NCBI GenBank assembly: GCA_003220855.1
Contig: QHTP01000212.1
Coordinates: 1 to 6,919 of the forward strand
Source: Gemmatimonadota bacterium
Lineage (GTDB): Bacteria > Gemmatimonadota > Gemmatimonadetes > Gemmatimonadales > GWC2-71-9
DNA length: 6,919 nt
Reading direction: 5' to 3'
The position numbers and the translations under genes are program-made. Shown here in pieces: positions 1 through 5,981 of this stretch. Each line of letters starts with the position of its first letter. Position 1 is the stretch's first letter. The notes below the pieces were generated by a model, which saw nothing but the letters and a program-made list of their open reading frames with translations, ran no database searches and had not been told where the DNA came from.

Positions 1-234
1 CCGCTCCCCGTGCAGACCGTCGCTCCCGCGATCCCGCGGGCGTTCACACTCAGACTCACTGAAGGCCTCGTGTCGGAAGCCACCGACACGATGCGTTTCA
101 CGGCACACCCCGCGGGCGAGTATCTGATCTTCTGTGGCGTCCCGGGTCATGGTGCCGAGGGCATGTGGATTCGCTTCCGCGTGAGCGCCACCGCCGAGGC
201 GCCGGCGCTCCTGGCCACACCGGCCACTCACTAG
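1..234 (+). CDS. Sulfocyanin-like blue-copper (cupredoxin) protein, C-terminal part
   Basis: This is the 3' end of a gene that begins outside the window; 77 codons are visible, open at the left edge, ending in TAG. The visible part holds the C-terminal half of a cupredoxin fold with a type 1 copper-binding loop: Cys (codon at 133), His (148) and Met (163) spaced C-x4-H-x4-M, inside the segment CGVPGHGAEGMW, which closely resembles the loop of sulfocyanins. The first histidine ligand normally lies further upstream and would be off-window. Such proteins are small one-electron carriers on the outer face of the cytoplasmic membrane. About 11 residues after the last beta strand are low-complexity Ala/Pro/Thr. 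The gene sits 29 nt before a membrane methyltransferase and reads into a molybdenum hydroxylase operon, so it may take electrons from that enzyme (inference). A GTG at 10 is in frame but would cut the domain, so it is not treated as the start. Confidence 0.82.
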   Translation, partial: PLPVQTVAPAIPRAFTLRLTEGLVSEATDTMRFTAHPAGEYLIFCGVPGHGAEGMWIRFRVSATAEAPALLATPATH

Positions 235-263
235 TCCTCGAGGACTCGGGACCCATCGCCGCC

Positions 264-878
264 TTGCCGCTCCACCTCCAGATCCAGGACCTGCTCGCGC
301 TGGGCTACTCCGTGGTCAGCCGCCTGGCGTACGTCACGTACATCGGGCTGGCGCTGCGGCGTGCGGACGCCGAACCGGTGGCGCGGGGTGCGGGCGCCCA
401 GGCCTACGCGCGCTTCCGCCGCCGCGCGGCGCTCCTGATGTATCACGACGGCGTCGCCTTCGTGGCGGTGTGCCTCCTCACCCGCGGCACGCTCGACCTG
501 CCGCTGCCGCTCGCCTGGCGCCTCGCCGGCGCCGCGCTCGTGGCGCTCGGCGTAGCGGTCAAGCTGTGGGCGGCCGCGACCCTGGGCGCGGACGGCTACT
601 ACTGGCGGGACTTCTTCGAGCCCGAGACCCGGCCGGCGCCCACCATCGCCGGACCGTACCGCTGGCTGCGGAACCCGATGTACACCGTGGGCTACCTCCA
701 GACCTACGGGCTGGCGCTGCTCGTGGCGTCCGTTCCCGGGCTCGTCGCGGCCGTGTTCTCGCAGGGCGCGATCATCGCGTTCTACCGGCTCGTCGAGCGG
801 CCGCACTACCGACGTTTGTATGGTGGCGCCGCCCCGACGGCCCGTCGCCGGCTCAGCACCAGCCAGGAGACGGGGTGA
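264..878 (+). CDS. PEMT/ICMT-type integral-membrane methyltransferase family protein
   Basis: Probable S-adenosylmethionine-dependent membrane methyltransferase related to isoprenylcysteine carboxyl methyltransferase and phospholipid N-methyltransferase. With the TTG start chosen here it has 204 residues. Hydrophobic segments lie at about 10-31, 56-73, 83-105 and 141-175. The family signature near the C-terminus is GPYRWLRNPMY (130-140), followed by a second conserved block with Glu178, Tyr182 and Tyr186. The usual His of the RHPxY motif is Asn137. The start is uncertain: an in-frame ATG at 165 would overlap the cupredoxin gene by 70 nt and add a non-hydrophobic arm that looks like out-of-frame cupredoxin sequence. 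TTG 264 is the only in-frame start codon between that overlap and the first membrane segment; a purine-rich GAGGA lies 19 nt upstream, too far to be convincing. The substrate cannot be read from sequence; isoprenoid, lipid or small thiol/amine acceptors are all possible. Confidence 0.78.
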   Translation: MPLHLQIQDLLALGYSVVSRLAYVTYIGLALRRADAEPVARGAGAQAYARFRRRAALLMYHDGVAFVAVCLLTRGTLDLPLPLAWRLAGAALVALGVAVKLWAAATLGADGYYWRDFFEPETRPAPTIAGPYRWLRNPMYTVGYLQTYGLALLVASVPGLVAAVFSQGAIIAFYRLVERPHYRRLYGGAAPTARRRLSTSQETG

Positions 879-903
879 GCGAGCCCCGGCAGGGCGCGCG
901 GCC

Positions 904-1356
904 GTGATCACGCTGCGGGTGAACGGCACGCTCCATACGGTCGACGTGCCGTCCGACATGCCCGTGCTGTGGGTGCTGCGCGACGTACTCGGCCTGACCG
1001 GCACCAAGTTCGGCTGCGGCATGGCGCTGTGCGGCGCCTGCACCGTGCACCTGGACGGCCGGCCGAGCCGCTCCTGCGTGACACCCGTGTCCGCCGTGAC
1101 GGGGAAGAGCATCACGACCATCGAGGCCGTGGGCGAGACGTCGAGCGGCAAGCGGGCGCAGCAGGCCTGGCTGGACGTGGAGGTCGTGCAGTGCGGCTAC
1201 TGCCAGTCGGGTCAGATCATGGCCGCCGCCGCGCTGCTCGCGGCCAAGCCGCACCCGACGGACGCCGACATCGACGCGGCGATGGCGGGAAACATCTGCC
1301 GCTGCGGCACCTACTCGCGCATCCGCGCCGCCATCAAACGGGCGGCGACAGGCTGA
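904..1356 (+). CDS. [2Fe-2S] small subunit of xanthine-oxidase-family molybdenum hydroxylase (IorA-like)
   Basis: This 150-residue protein has the standard length and layout of the iron-sulfur subunit of isoquinoline 1-oxidoreductase/aldehyde oxidoreductase-type enzymes. The N-terminal plant-ferredoxin domain binds one cluster through Cys38, Cys43, Cys46 and Cys58 (CGMALCGAC region). The C-terminal four-helix domain binds the cluster nearer the molybdenum through Cys97, Cys100, Cys132 and Cys134 (QCGYC and ICRCGTY). All eight ligands are present. It carries electrons away from the molybdopterin site of the next gene's product. GTG 904 is chosen because homology (ITLRVNG) begins right there; an in-frame ATG at 820 would add 28 residues read from the methyltransferase gene. 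There is no export signal, so it probably travels through Tat folded onto the large subunit (known for the family, inferred here). The stop is one base from the next start, implying translational coupling. Confidence 0.95.
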   Translation: MITLRVNGTLHTVDVPSDMPVLWVLRDVLGLTGTKFGCGMALCGACTVHLDGRPSRSCVTPVSAVTGKSITTIEAVGETSSGKRAQQAWLDVEVVQCGYCQSGQIMAAAALLAAKPHPTDADIDAAMAGNICRCGTYSRIRAAIKRAATG

Positions 1357-1357
1357 C

Positions 1358-3556
1358 GTGGCCCCTCCCCCACCGCGGGTATCGCGCCGCGAGTTCCTGA
1401 GCGTCAGCGCCGCCGTCGGCGGTGGCCTGCTGTTGGGCTTCGATCTCCCCGCGCTACCGCCCTCCGCTTTCGAGCCCAACGCGTTCATTCGCATCGACCG
1501 CGACGGTCGCGTGACGTTGATCATGCACAAGGTCGAAATGGGGCAGGGGACCTACACGTCCATGTCCATGCTCTTGGCCGAAGAGCTGGAGGTCGACCTG
1601 GGCGACGTCCGGCTCGAGCACGCTCCTCCCGATGACGCCCGCTACGCGGAGCCGCTGTTCGGCGTGCAGGAGACGGGCGGGTCGACGTCGGTGCGGGGCA
1701 ACTGGGAGCCGCTGCGCCGCGCAGGGGCGGCCGCGCGCAGCCTGCTCGTCGCCGCCGCGGCGGCGACCTGGAAGGTCGATCCGGCCTCGTGCCACGCCGC
1801 GCGGGGGACGGTGATGCACGATCCCACGAATCGCAGCCTCGGCTATGGCGCGCTGGTCGACAAGGCGGCCACGCTACGCGCGCCGGGCCGCGTGCCGCTC
1901 AAGGACCCCAAGGACTTCAAGCTGATCGGCACGCCCGCCAAGCGCGTGGACGCGCCGGGCAAGATCGATGGCACGGCGCAATTCGGCATCGACGTGCGGC
2001 TCCCGGGCATGAAGGTCGCCACGCTCGCCGCCTGTCCCGTGTTCGGCGGCAAGCTGGCGAGCGTGGACGATGCGAAGGCCAAAGCGATCCCGGGCGTGCG
2101 CCAGATCGTGCGGCTGGACGACGCGGTGGCGGTAGTGGCCGATCACATGTGGGCCGCCAAACAGGGCCTCGCGGCTCTGGACATCCGCTGGGATGAGGGG
2201 CCCAACGCCCCAATCGGGACCGCGGATATCGTGCGGGCGCTGGCTGAAGCGTCACAGCGACCGGGCGTCGTGGCGCGTGACGACGGCGACGCGGCGCAGG
2301 CGCTCGCGGGCGCCGTCCGAAAGCTCGAGGCGGTGTACGAGCTGCCGTTCCTCGCACATGCCACGCTCGAGCCGGTGAACTGCACCGTGCACGTGCGGCC
2401 GGACGGCTGCGACCTGTGGCTGGGTACGCAGGTGCCGACGTTCACGCAGGCGGCGGCCGCGAAGCTCACCGGCCTGCCGCGCGCCAAGGTTCGCGTGCAC
2501 AACCACCTGCTGGGCGGCGGCTTCGGCCGGCGCCTCGAGGTGGACTTCGTGATGCGGGCGGTGCAGATCGCCAAGCAGGTGAGCGGGCCCGTGAAAGTGG
2601 TCTGGACCCGCGAAGAAGACATCCAGCACGACATGTACCGGCCCTATTACTACGACCGGATCGCCGCCGGTCTCGACGCGGGCGGCAAGCCGGTCGCGTG
2701 GACGCATCGCGTCACCGGCTCGTCGATCATGGCCCGGGTGACGAGCGAGCTGTTCCCCAAGAACCTTCGGGTGATCCGCGCCGTGGGCCTGCACCAGCTG
2801 ATCGCCGGCGTGAAAGGCCTCGATACCGACGCCGTGGAAGGCGCGGCGGAGCCGCCCTACGATCTGCCCAACATCCGGGTCGAGTACGTGCGGCAGGAGC
2901 CGCCGGGGGTTCCGACCGCGTTCTGGCGCGGCGTCGGGCCGACCCACAGCATTTTCGTGGTGGAGAGCTTCATGGACGAGCTCGCCGCCGCGGCCGGGCA
3001 GGATCCGGTCGCGTACCGGCGTGCGCTGCTCGATCGCGCGCCCCGCGCCAGGGCGGTGCTCGACCTGGCGGCCGGGAAGGCGGCGTGGGGACAGCCGCTG
3101 CCCCCGCGCAGCGGGCGCGGGGGCCGGGGGGTCGCGCTGCTGCATGCGTTCGGGAGCTACATCGCGCAGGTTGCGGAGGTCGCCGTGTCGCCTCGGGGCG
3201 ACGTGCGCGTCACGCGCGTGGTGTGCGCCGTCGACTGTGGTACGATCGTCAATCCCGACACGGTCAGGGCGCAGATGGAGGGCGGCATCGTGTTCGGCGT
3301 CACGGGCGCCCTGTTCGGCGAGATCACCATCAAGGGCGGGCGCGTCGAGCAGCACAACTTCAACGACTACCGCATGCTGCGCATCAACGAAGCGCCGGCG
3401 ATCGAGGTCCATCTGGTGGCGAGCAGCGAGGCGCCCGGGGGCGTGGGCGAGCCCGGGACGTCGTGCGTGATGCCGGCGGTGGCGAACGCGATCTTCGCGG
3501 CGACTGGGAAGCGAATCCGGAAACTCCCGGTAAAAGACCAGCTGCGTCCTGCATGA
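1358..3556 (+). CDS. Molybdopterin-binding large subunit of xanthine-oxidase-family hydroxylase (IorB-like), Tat-exported
   Basis: Catalytic subunit (732 residues, about the usual length for IorB-type subunits) of a molybdenum hydroxylase that oxidises an aldehyde or N-heteroaromatic compound with water as oxygen donor. The N-terminus carries a twin-arginine signal, SRREFL (9-14), followed by a hydrophobic stretch to about 29, so the enzyme should be periplasmic. Seen in order: VEMGQGTYTSM (59-69); a substrate/cofactor block with GGSTSVRG (107-114); the aldehyde-oxidase a/b hammerhead-like region around 195-280; the cofactor loop GGGFGRR (386-392); WTREEDIQHDMYRP (416-429); WRGVGPTHS (523-531); and the C-terminal GVGEPG (695-700), whose Glu698 matches the conserved catalytic base. 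The gene begins at GTG 1 nt after the small-subunit stop. Substrate is not determinable: IorAB-like pairs include isoquinoline, quinaldine and aldehyde dehydrogenases. No frameshift is seen. Confidence 0.95.
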   Translation: MAPPPPRVSRREFLSVSAAVGGGLLLGFDLPALPPSAFEPNAFIRIDRDGRVTLIMHKVEMGQGTYTSMSMLLAEELEVDLGDVRLEHAPPDDARYAEPLFGVQETGGSTSVRGNWEPLRRAGAAARSLLVAAAAATWKVDPASCHAARGTVMHDPTNRSLGYGALVDKAATLRAPGRVPLKDPKDFKLIGTPAKRVDAPGKIDGTAQFGIDVRLPGMKVATLAACPVFGGKLASVDDAKAKAIPGVRQIVRLDDAVAVVADHMWAAKQGLAALDIRWDEGPNAPIGTADIVRALAEASQRPGVVARDDGDAAQALAGAVRKLEAVYELPFLAHATLEPVNCTVHVRPDGCDLWLGTQVPTFTQAAAAKLTGLPRAKVRVHNHLLGGGFGRRLEVDFVMRAVQIAKQVSGPVKVVWTREEDIQHDMYRPYYYDRIAAGLDAGGKPVAWTHRVTGSSIMARVTSELFPKNLRVIRAVGLHQLIAGVKGLDTDAVEGAAEPPYDLPNIRVEYVRQEPPGVPTAFWRGVGPTHSIFVVESFMDELAAAAGQDPVAYRRALLDRAPRARAVLDLAAGKAAWGQPLPPRSGRGGRGVALLHAFGSYIAQVAEVAVSPRGDVRVTRVVCAVDCGTIVNPDTVRAQMEGGIVFGVTGALFGEITIKGGRVEQHNFNDYRMLRINEAPAIEVHLVASSEAPGGVGEPGTSCVMPAVANAIFAATGKRIRKLPVKDQLRPA
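1382..1444 (+). other. Twin-arginine (Tat) signal peptide region of the large subunit
   Basis: Codons 9-29 of the large subunit encode S-R-R-E-F-L followed by an uncharged Ala/Val/Gly/Leu-rich stretch. This fits the Tat consensus S/T-R-R-x-F-L-K except for the final Lys (Ser here). It indicates export of the folded, cofactor-loaded enzyme, as known for IorB-type subunits. The cleavage site is not clear. Confidence 0.8.
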
Positions 3557-4845
3557 CGCCCCGCCAGCGCTTCCTCGCGGCGCGCTGGGGCTATGTCGTG
3601 GTGGTCCTGCTCGCGACGCTGACGCAGCTCCATTTCTCTCCCGATCTCGCCGCCGCCGGGGAGCGGCTGGCGCGCGCCTTCACCCCCTCTCTCGGGTGGC
3701 GCGATGCGATCGACGGCCTGCGCAACACGGTGCTGTTCGCGGGGCTCGGGGCGGTGTGGGTGGTGACGTCCCGCTCCGGCAACGTGCGCGCCGAGATACG
3801 GCGCGCGACGCTCGTCGGCCTGGCGCTGAGCGCGACCGTAGAGGGGCTGCAGGTATTCTCCCCGGTGCGGACCGCCAGCATCGTGGACGTCACGACCAAC
3901 ACGCTCGGCGCCCTGCTGGGCGCGGGCGGCGTGGCCCTGTTGATCGCTGCCGTCGTGGGGGCGAAGGGGGCGCGGTCGTACCTGGGCGTGCCGACGTTGC
4001 TCGTGGCCGGCGCGTATGCCGGTGCGGCGCTGTGCGAGGCGCTGACGCCGCTGTTCGGGCCGGCGGCACTGCCGTGGACCGCCGGCGGGCCGGTCGGGCG
4101 GCTGGACGCTGCGCTTCACGCGGCGGGGCCGATCTCGTTCGACACCCTGCCGCTGATCGACCTGCTGCTGTTCGCGCCGGTCGGATTTCTCTTCGTGATG
4201 CTCTTGCGCGAGCGGGGACGCGACGCCCGGCGGGTGGGCGTCGCGGGCGCCGGAGCCGGGCTGGCGCTGGTGGCGGAGCTCGGGCACGGCATGCTGGGGT
4301 TTCCGATCTGGTGGGGAGCGGTGCTGGTGCGCGTGGCTGGCGTGGGTCTGGGCGGGTGGGCGGCGCAGCGCGCACTCCCGGCGCTGACGCAGCTGTTGCG
4401 CGGGGCGGCGCGGGCACGCGCCGCGCTGCTCGCCTATGGCGCGCTGCTGGTGCTGTGGGGGTGGCGGCTATTCCTGCCTCGGACCGATCTCCACGCGATC
4501 GCCGCGCAGCTCGCCCCCGAGAGCCTGGTCCCGCTGGCATCGCTCGCCCAGCGGGTGGATGCGTTCAGCGCGCTGCACGTGCTGCAGCAGTTTCTCTTGT
4601 ACTTGCCGCTCGGCAGCATGCTGGCCGTCTGGCCGCTGCGCCTCACAGGACGCTGGGCACACCTGTGGCCCGGGTTGTGGCTGGCCGTGGTGATCGAATT
4701 AGGGCACGTACTCATCGTCGATCGTACCTTCGACCCGACGAACGCCCTGATCGCATGCGCCGGCTTGGCGATCGGCTGGGTCGTGGTGCGGCGCTCGGGG
4801 TTCGTGCCGTACGGGGAGGCGCTGGTGACATTGGTCGCGCGGTAG
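3553..4845 (+). CDS. Membrane protein with three VanZ-like repeats
   Basis: A 430-residue polytopic membrane protein whose ATG overlaps the stop of the hydroxylase gene (ATGA), so translation is probably coupled. A first membrane segment spans about 12-26. Three related blocks follow. Block 1 (56-124) has LRNTVLFAGLG, then E97-G-L-Q100, Asp112 and Asn116, the classic VanZ pattern. Block 2 (201-269) has LIDLLLFAPVG, then E242-L-G-H245, without the later Asp/Asn. Block 3 (344-410) has LQQFLLYLPLG, then E382-L-G-H385 and D394-P-T-N397. VanZ-like proteins are usually single-domain; VanZ itself gives low-level teicoplanin resistance, and most relatives have no known function. No biochemical role can be assigned here. 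Whether it helps the hydroxylase, modifies the envelope, or is unrelated but co-transcribed is open. The same reading frame stays open upstream to 2416, but that is antiframe sequence inside the hydroxylase gene. Confidence 0.85.
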   Translation: MTPRQRFLAARWGYVVVVLLATLTQLHFSPDLAAAGERLARAFTPSLGWRDAIDGLRNTVLFAGLGAVWVVTSRSGNVRAEIRRATLVGLALSATVEGLQVFSPVRTASIVDVTTNTLGALLGAGGVALLIAAVVGAKGARSYLGVPTLLVAGAYAGAALCEALTPLFGPAALPWTAGGPVGRLDAALHAAGPISFDTLPLIDLLLFAPVGFLFVMLLRERGRDARRVGVAGAGAGLALVAELGHGMLGFPIWWGAVLVRVAGVGLGGWAAQRALPALTQLLRGAARARAALLAYGALLVLWGWRLFLPRTDLHAIAAQLAPESLVPLASLAQRVDAFSALHVLQQFLLYLPLGSMLAVWPLRLTGRWAHLWPGLWLAVVIELGHVLIVDRTFDPTNALIACAGLAIGWVVVRRSGFVPYGEALVTLVAR

Positions 4846-4927
4846 CGTCGACTGCCGGGGGCCCATCAGCTCCGAGAACGAGGGCGAACACCCGAGCACA
4901 CCGGGCCGCCCTCCCTCCCGCGTTACG

Positions 4928-5074
4928 TCACGCGCTCAACGCCTTCTGTGCCGTGACTTCCACCTTGATGAGATGAGGCTTGGCCGTCTCCGCCTTGGGC
5001 AGGGTGATCGTCAGCACCCCAAGGTTGTAGGATGCCTTGATCTTGTTGGGATCGATCGAGGTCGTGCTGACCCG
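4928..5074 (-). pseudogene. Truncated Hsp20/alpha-crystallin small heat-shock protein, C-terminal remnant
   Basis: Minus-strand codons encode TSIDPNKIKASYNLGVLTIT, then LPK and, a few residues on, LIKVEV, ending in TGA. This matches the end of the alpha-crystallin domain of Hsp20 chaperones: the conserved A-x-x-x-G-V-L-T-I segment, then a C-terminal I-x-V motif that normally docks into neighbouring dimers. Only about 48 codons are recognisable. A normal Hsp20 is roughly 140-160 residues, so two thirds are missing. Upstream, the frame continues with unrelated sequence into the start of the DUF1275 gene on the other strand; an ATG exists at 5176 (82-residue frame), but its first ~35 residues look non-homologous. 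I read it as a decayed gene tail left after a deletion or insertion. The start of homology (5074) is approximate. Confidence 0.8.
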
Positions 5075-5108
5075 CAACAGGCCAGGTTCGAGGGACTCAC
5101 GCCTCAAC

Positions 5109-5115
5109 AGAGGGG
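5109..5115 (+). promoter_or_regulatory. Ribosome binding site of the DUF1275 gene
   Basis: AGAGGGG lies 3 nt before the ATG at 5119. It supports that start, although the spacing is on the short side for a Shine-Dalgarno site. Confidence 0.6.
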
Positions 5116-5118
5116 ACG

Positions 5119-5811
5119 ATGACCCAACAGCACGAGTCGCGCCTGGCCAGAGCGCTGCTTGGCCAGACCGTGGCAACTGGGCTGATCGATGCCGTCAGCT
5201 ATCTCGCCCTCGGGCACGTGTTCACGGCGAACATGACCGGGAACGTCGTATTCCTCGCCTTCGCCGTCGCGGGTGCGCCGGGCCTTTCGATCCCGCGGTC
5301 GGCGGTTTCCCTCGGTGCGTTTCTCGTCGGCGCCGTGGCTGGTGGCAGGCTGGCGGCGCGGCTCGCGCCCGGTCCGCTACACCGCTGGATCGCCACGGCG
5401 TTTGCCACCGAAGCGGTGCTGCTCCTTTTTGCCGCGCTACTGGCAGCCGCCGGCACGCGCGAGGCGCTCCTCGCCGTATACGGCGTCATCGTGCTCACGG
5501 CGCTCGCCATGGGCGTGAGAAACGCCACCGTGCGGAAGATTGCACTGCCTGACCTGACGACCACCGTGCTCACGTTGACGCTCACGGGGCTCGCCGCGGA
5601 CTCGGCGCTCGCGGGCGGTACCAATCCGCGAGCGTGGCGGCGTGGGGCATCTGTTCTGACCATGTTCTTGGGGGCAGCGGCAGGCGCGCTCCTGGTCCGG
5701 CATTCGCTTGCGCTGCCACTCGTCGTCAGCGGCGTCGTGTCATCCAGTTGTGCCATCGCCGTCGCCCTGACGCTACGCGAAGCGGACGCTGCACCCTCGA
5801 CCCGTGCGTAG
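5119..5811 (+). CDS. YoaK/DUF1275 family membrane protein
   Basis: A 230-residue, strongly hydrophobic protein of the YoaK (DUF1275) family, inner-membrane proteins of unknown function. Signature blocks seen: Asp24 with VSYLALGHVFTANMTGN (26-42), which carries the family-defining F-x-A-N-M-T-G-N; AMGVRNATVRK (130-140), the counterpart of the usual aMGlQNA; and TTTVLTLTLTGLAAD (147-161). About six membrane segments can be drawn, roughly at 14-33, 38-52, 63-82, 92-112, 117-133 and 178-219 (the last likely a pair), which suits the family's length and topology. ATG 5119 is preceded by a purine-rich site and the homology starts soon after. It lies directly next to the beheaded hsp20 on the opposite strand, hinting that it arrived or was joined there by rearrangement. 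It is 170 bases from the next gene, which has its own promoter candidate, so the two need not share a transcript. Confidence 0.9.
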   Translation: MTQQHESRLARALLGQTVATGLIDAVSYLALGHVFTANMTGNVVFLAFAVAGAPGLSIPRSAVSLGAFLVGAVAGGRLAARLAPGPLHRWIATAFATEAVLLLFAALLAAAGTREALLAVYGVIVLTALAMGVRNATVRKIALPDLTTTVLTLTLTGLAADSALAGGTNPRAWRRGASVLTMFLGAAAGALLVRHSLALPLVVSGVVSSSCAIAVALTLREADAAPSTRA

Positions 5812-5866
5812 GCCAAACCGCCCGTCGGCTGTTCCGCATTTCTGCTCGGACTTCCGCACCTCGACC

Positions 5867-5885
5867 CGCCGGCGTCGTGCCGGCG
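5867..5885. repeat. GC-rich hairpin downstream of the DUF1275 gene
   Basis: CGCCGGC (5867-5873) and GCCGGCG (5879-5885) form a perfect 7-bp stem with a GTCGT loop, about 55 nt after the DUF1275 stop. No T-run follows, so it is not a standard intrinsic terminator; it could still slow or end transcription, or be chance in GC-rich DNA. Confidence 0.35.
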
Positions 5886-5911
5886 CGTGTCGCGGTCGCA
5901 TGGTCGGTAGA

Positions 5912-5928
5912 TTGGCACACGGCGTGCA
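5912..5928 (+). promoter_or_regulatory. Candidate sigma-54 (-24/-12) promoter for the aldo/keto reductase gene
   Basis: TTGGCAC-N5-GTGCA fits the sigma-54 consensus YTGGCACG-N4-TTGCW. The invariant GG (5914-5915) and GC (5926-5927) are separated by exactly 10 nt, as required. Deviations are A for G at 5919 and G for T at 5924. Transcription would start near 5939, giving a leader of about 43 nt that includes the ribosome binding site. An activator (bacterial enhancer-binding protein) would be needed. The same bases also make an imperfect inverted repeat (GCAC-ACGGC-GTGC), so a repressor operator is an alternative reading. Confidence 0.55.
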
Positions 5929-5966
5929 AGGGACCGCGGTAGCGGTGCGTCGCACATCCAGTCCCT

Positions 5967-5972
5967 GAGGAG
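5967..5972 (+). promoter_or_regulatory. Ribosome binding site of the aldo/keto reductase gene
   Basis: GAGGAG lies 9 nt before GTG 5982, a strong Shine-Dalgarno match with normal spacing. It decides the GTG start, since the next in-frame ATG (6063) would delete the conserved RRLGRTG segment. Confidence 0.8.
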
Positions 5973-5981
5973 CTCACGATC

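Larger units (their letters stand above)
4846..5118. other. Intergenic region between VanZ-like gene and DUF1275 gene
   Basis: These 273 bases contain no plus-strand gene. The part 4928-5074 is the Hsp20 remnant on the minus strand. Bases 4846-4927 show no convincing hairpin with a T-run, so no terminator for the upstream operon could be recognised. Bases 5075-5108 are the junction between the broken hsp20 and the DUF1275 leader. Any promoter for the DUF1275 gene must lie in or just after the old hsp20 coding sequence, but no clear -35/-10 pair stands out. Confidence 0.6.
5812..5981. other. Intergenic region before the aldo/keto reductase gene
   Basis: These 170 bases separate the DUF1275 and aldo/keto reductase genes. 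They hold the 7-bp hairpin, the -24/-12 promoter candidate and the ribosome binding site listed separately. Short frames cross the gap on both strands but none shows a recognisable protein, so I see no gene here. Confidence 0.6.

Noticed and set aside
165..263. ATG at 165 as start of the methyltransferase
   Set aside because: It would overlap the cupredoxin gene by 70 nt and add an unstructured arm that matches out-of-frame reading. TTG 264 is preferred, though not proven.
2252..3412. Long minus-strand frame of 386 codons opposite the hydroxylase gene
   Set aside because: Its composition is the His/Arg/Asp-rich pattern typical of antisense reading in GC-rich DNA, and the plus strand holds a clear conserved protein.
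2416..3552. Upstream extension of the VanZ-like frame to an ATG at 2416 (809-residue frame)
   Set aside because: The added part is Arg/Gly/Ala-rich out-of-frame reading of the hydroxylase gene; recognisable VanZ-type sequence begins only after ATG 3553.
4846..4927. Intrinsic terminator after the VanZ-like gene
   Set aside because: Only short G/C-run pairings such as GGGxxxxxxCCC are present and no T-run follows; nothing stands above background in GC-rich sequence.
3696..4976. 426-codon plus-strand frame overlapping the VanZ-like gene
   Set aside because: It is very Arg/Ala/Gly-rich with no motif, and is a shifted reading of the real membrane protein gene.
5075..5176. Complete 82-residue minus-strand gene starting at 5176
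   Set aside because: Only the C-terminal ~48 residues resemble Hsp20; the rest is antisense to the DUF1275 gene start and its leader, so a truncated remnant is the better reading.
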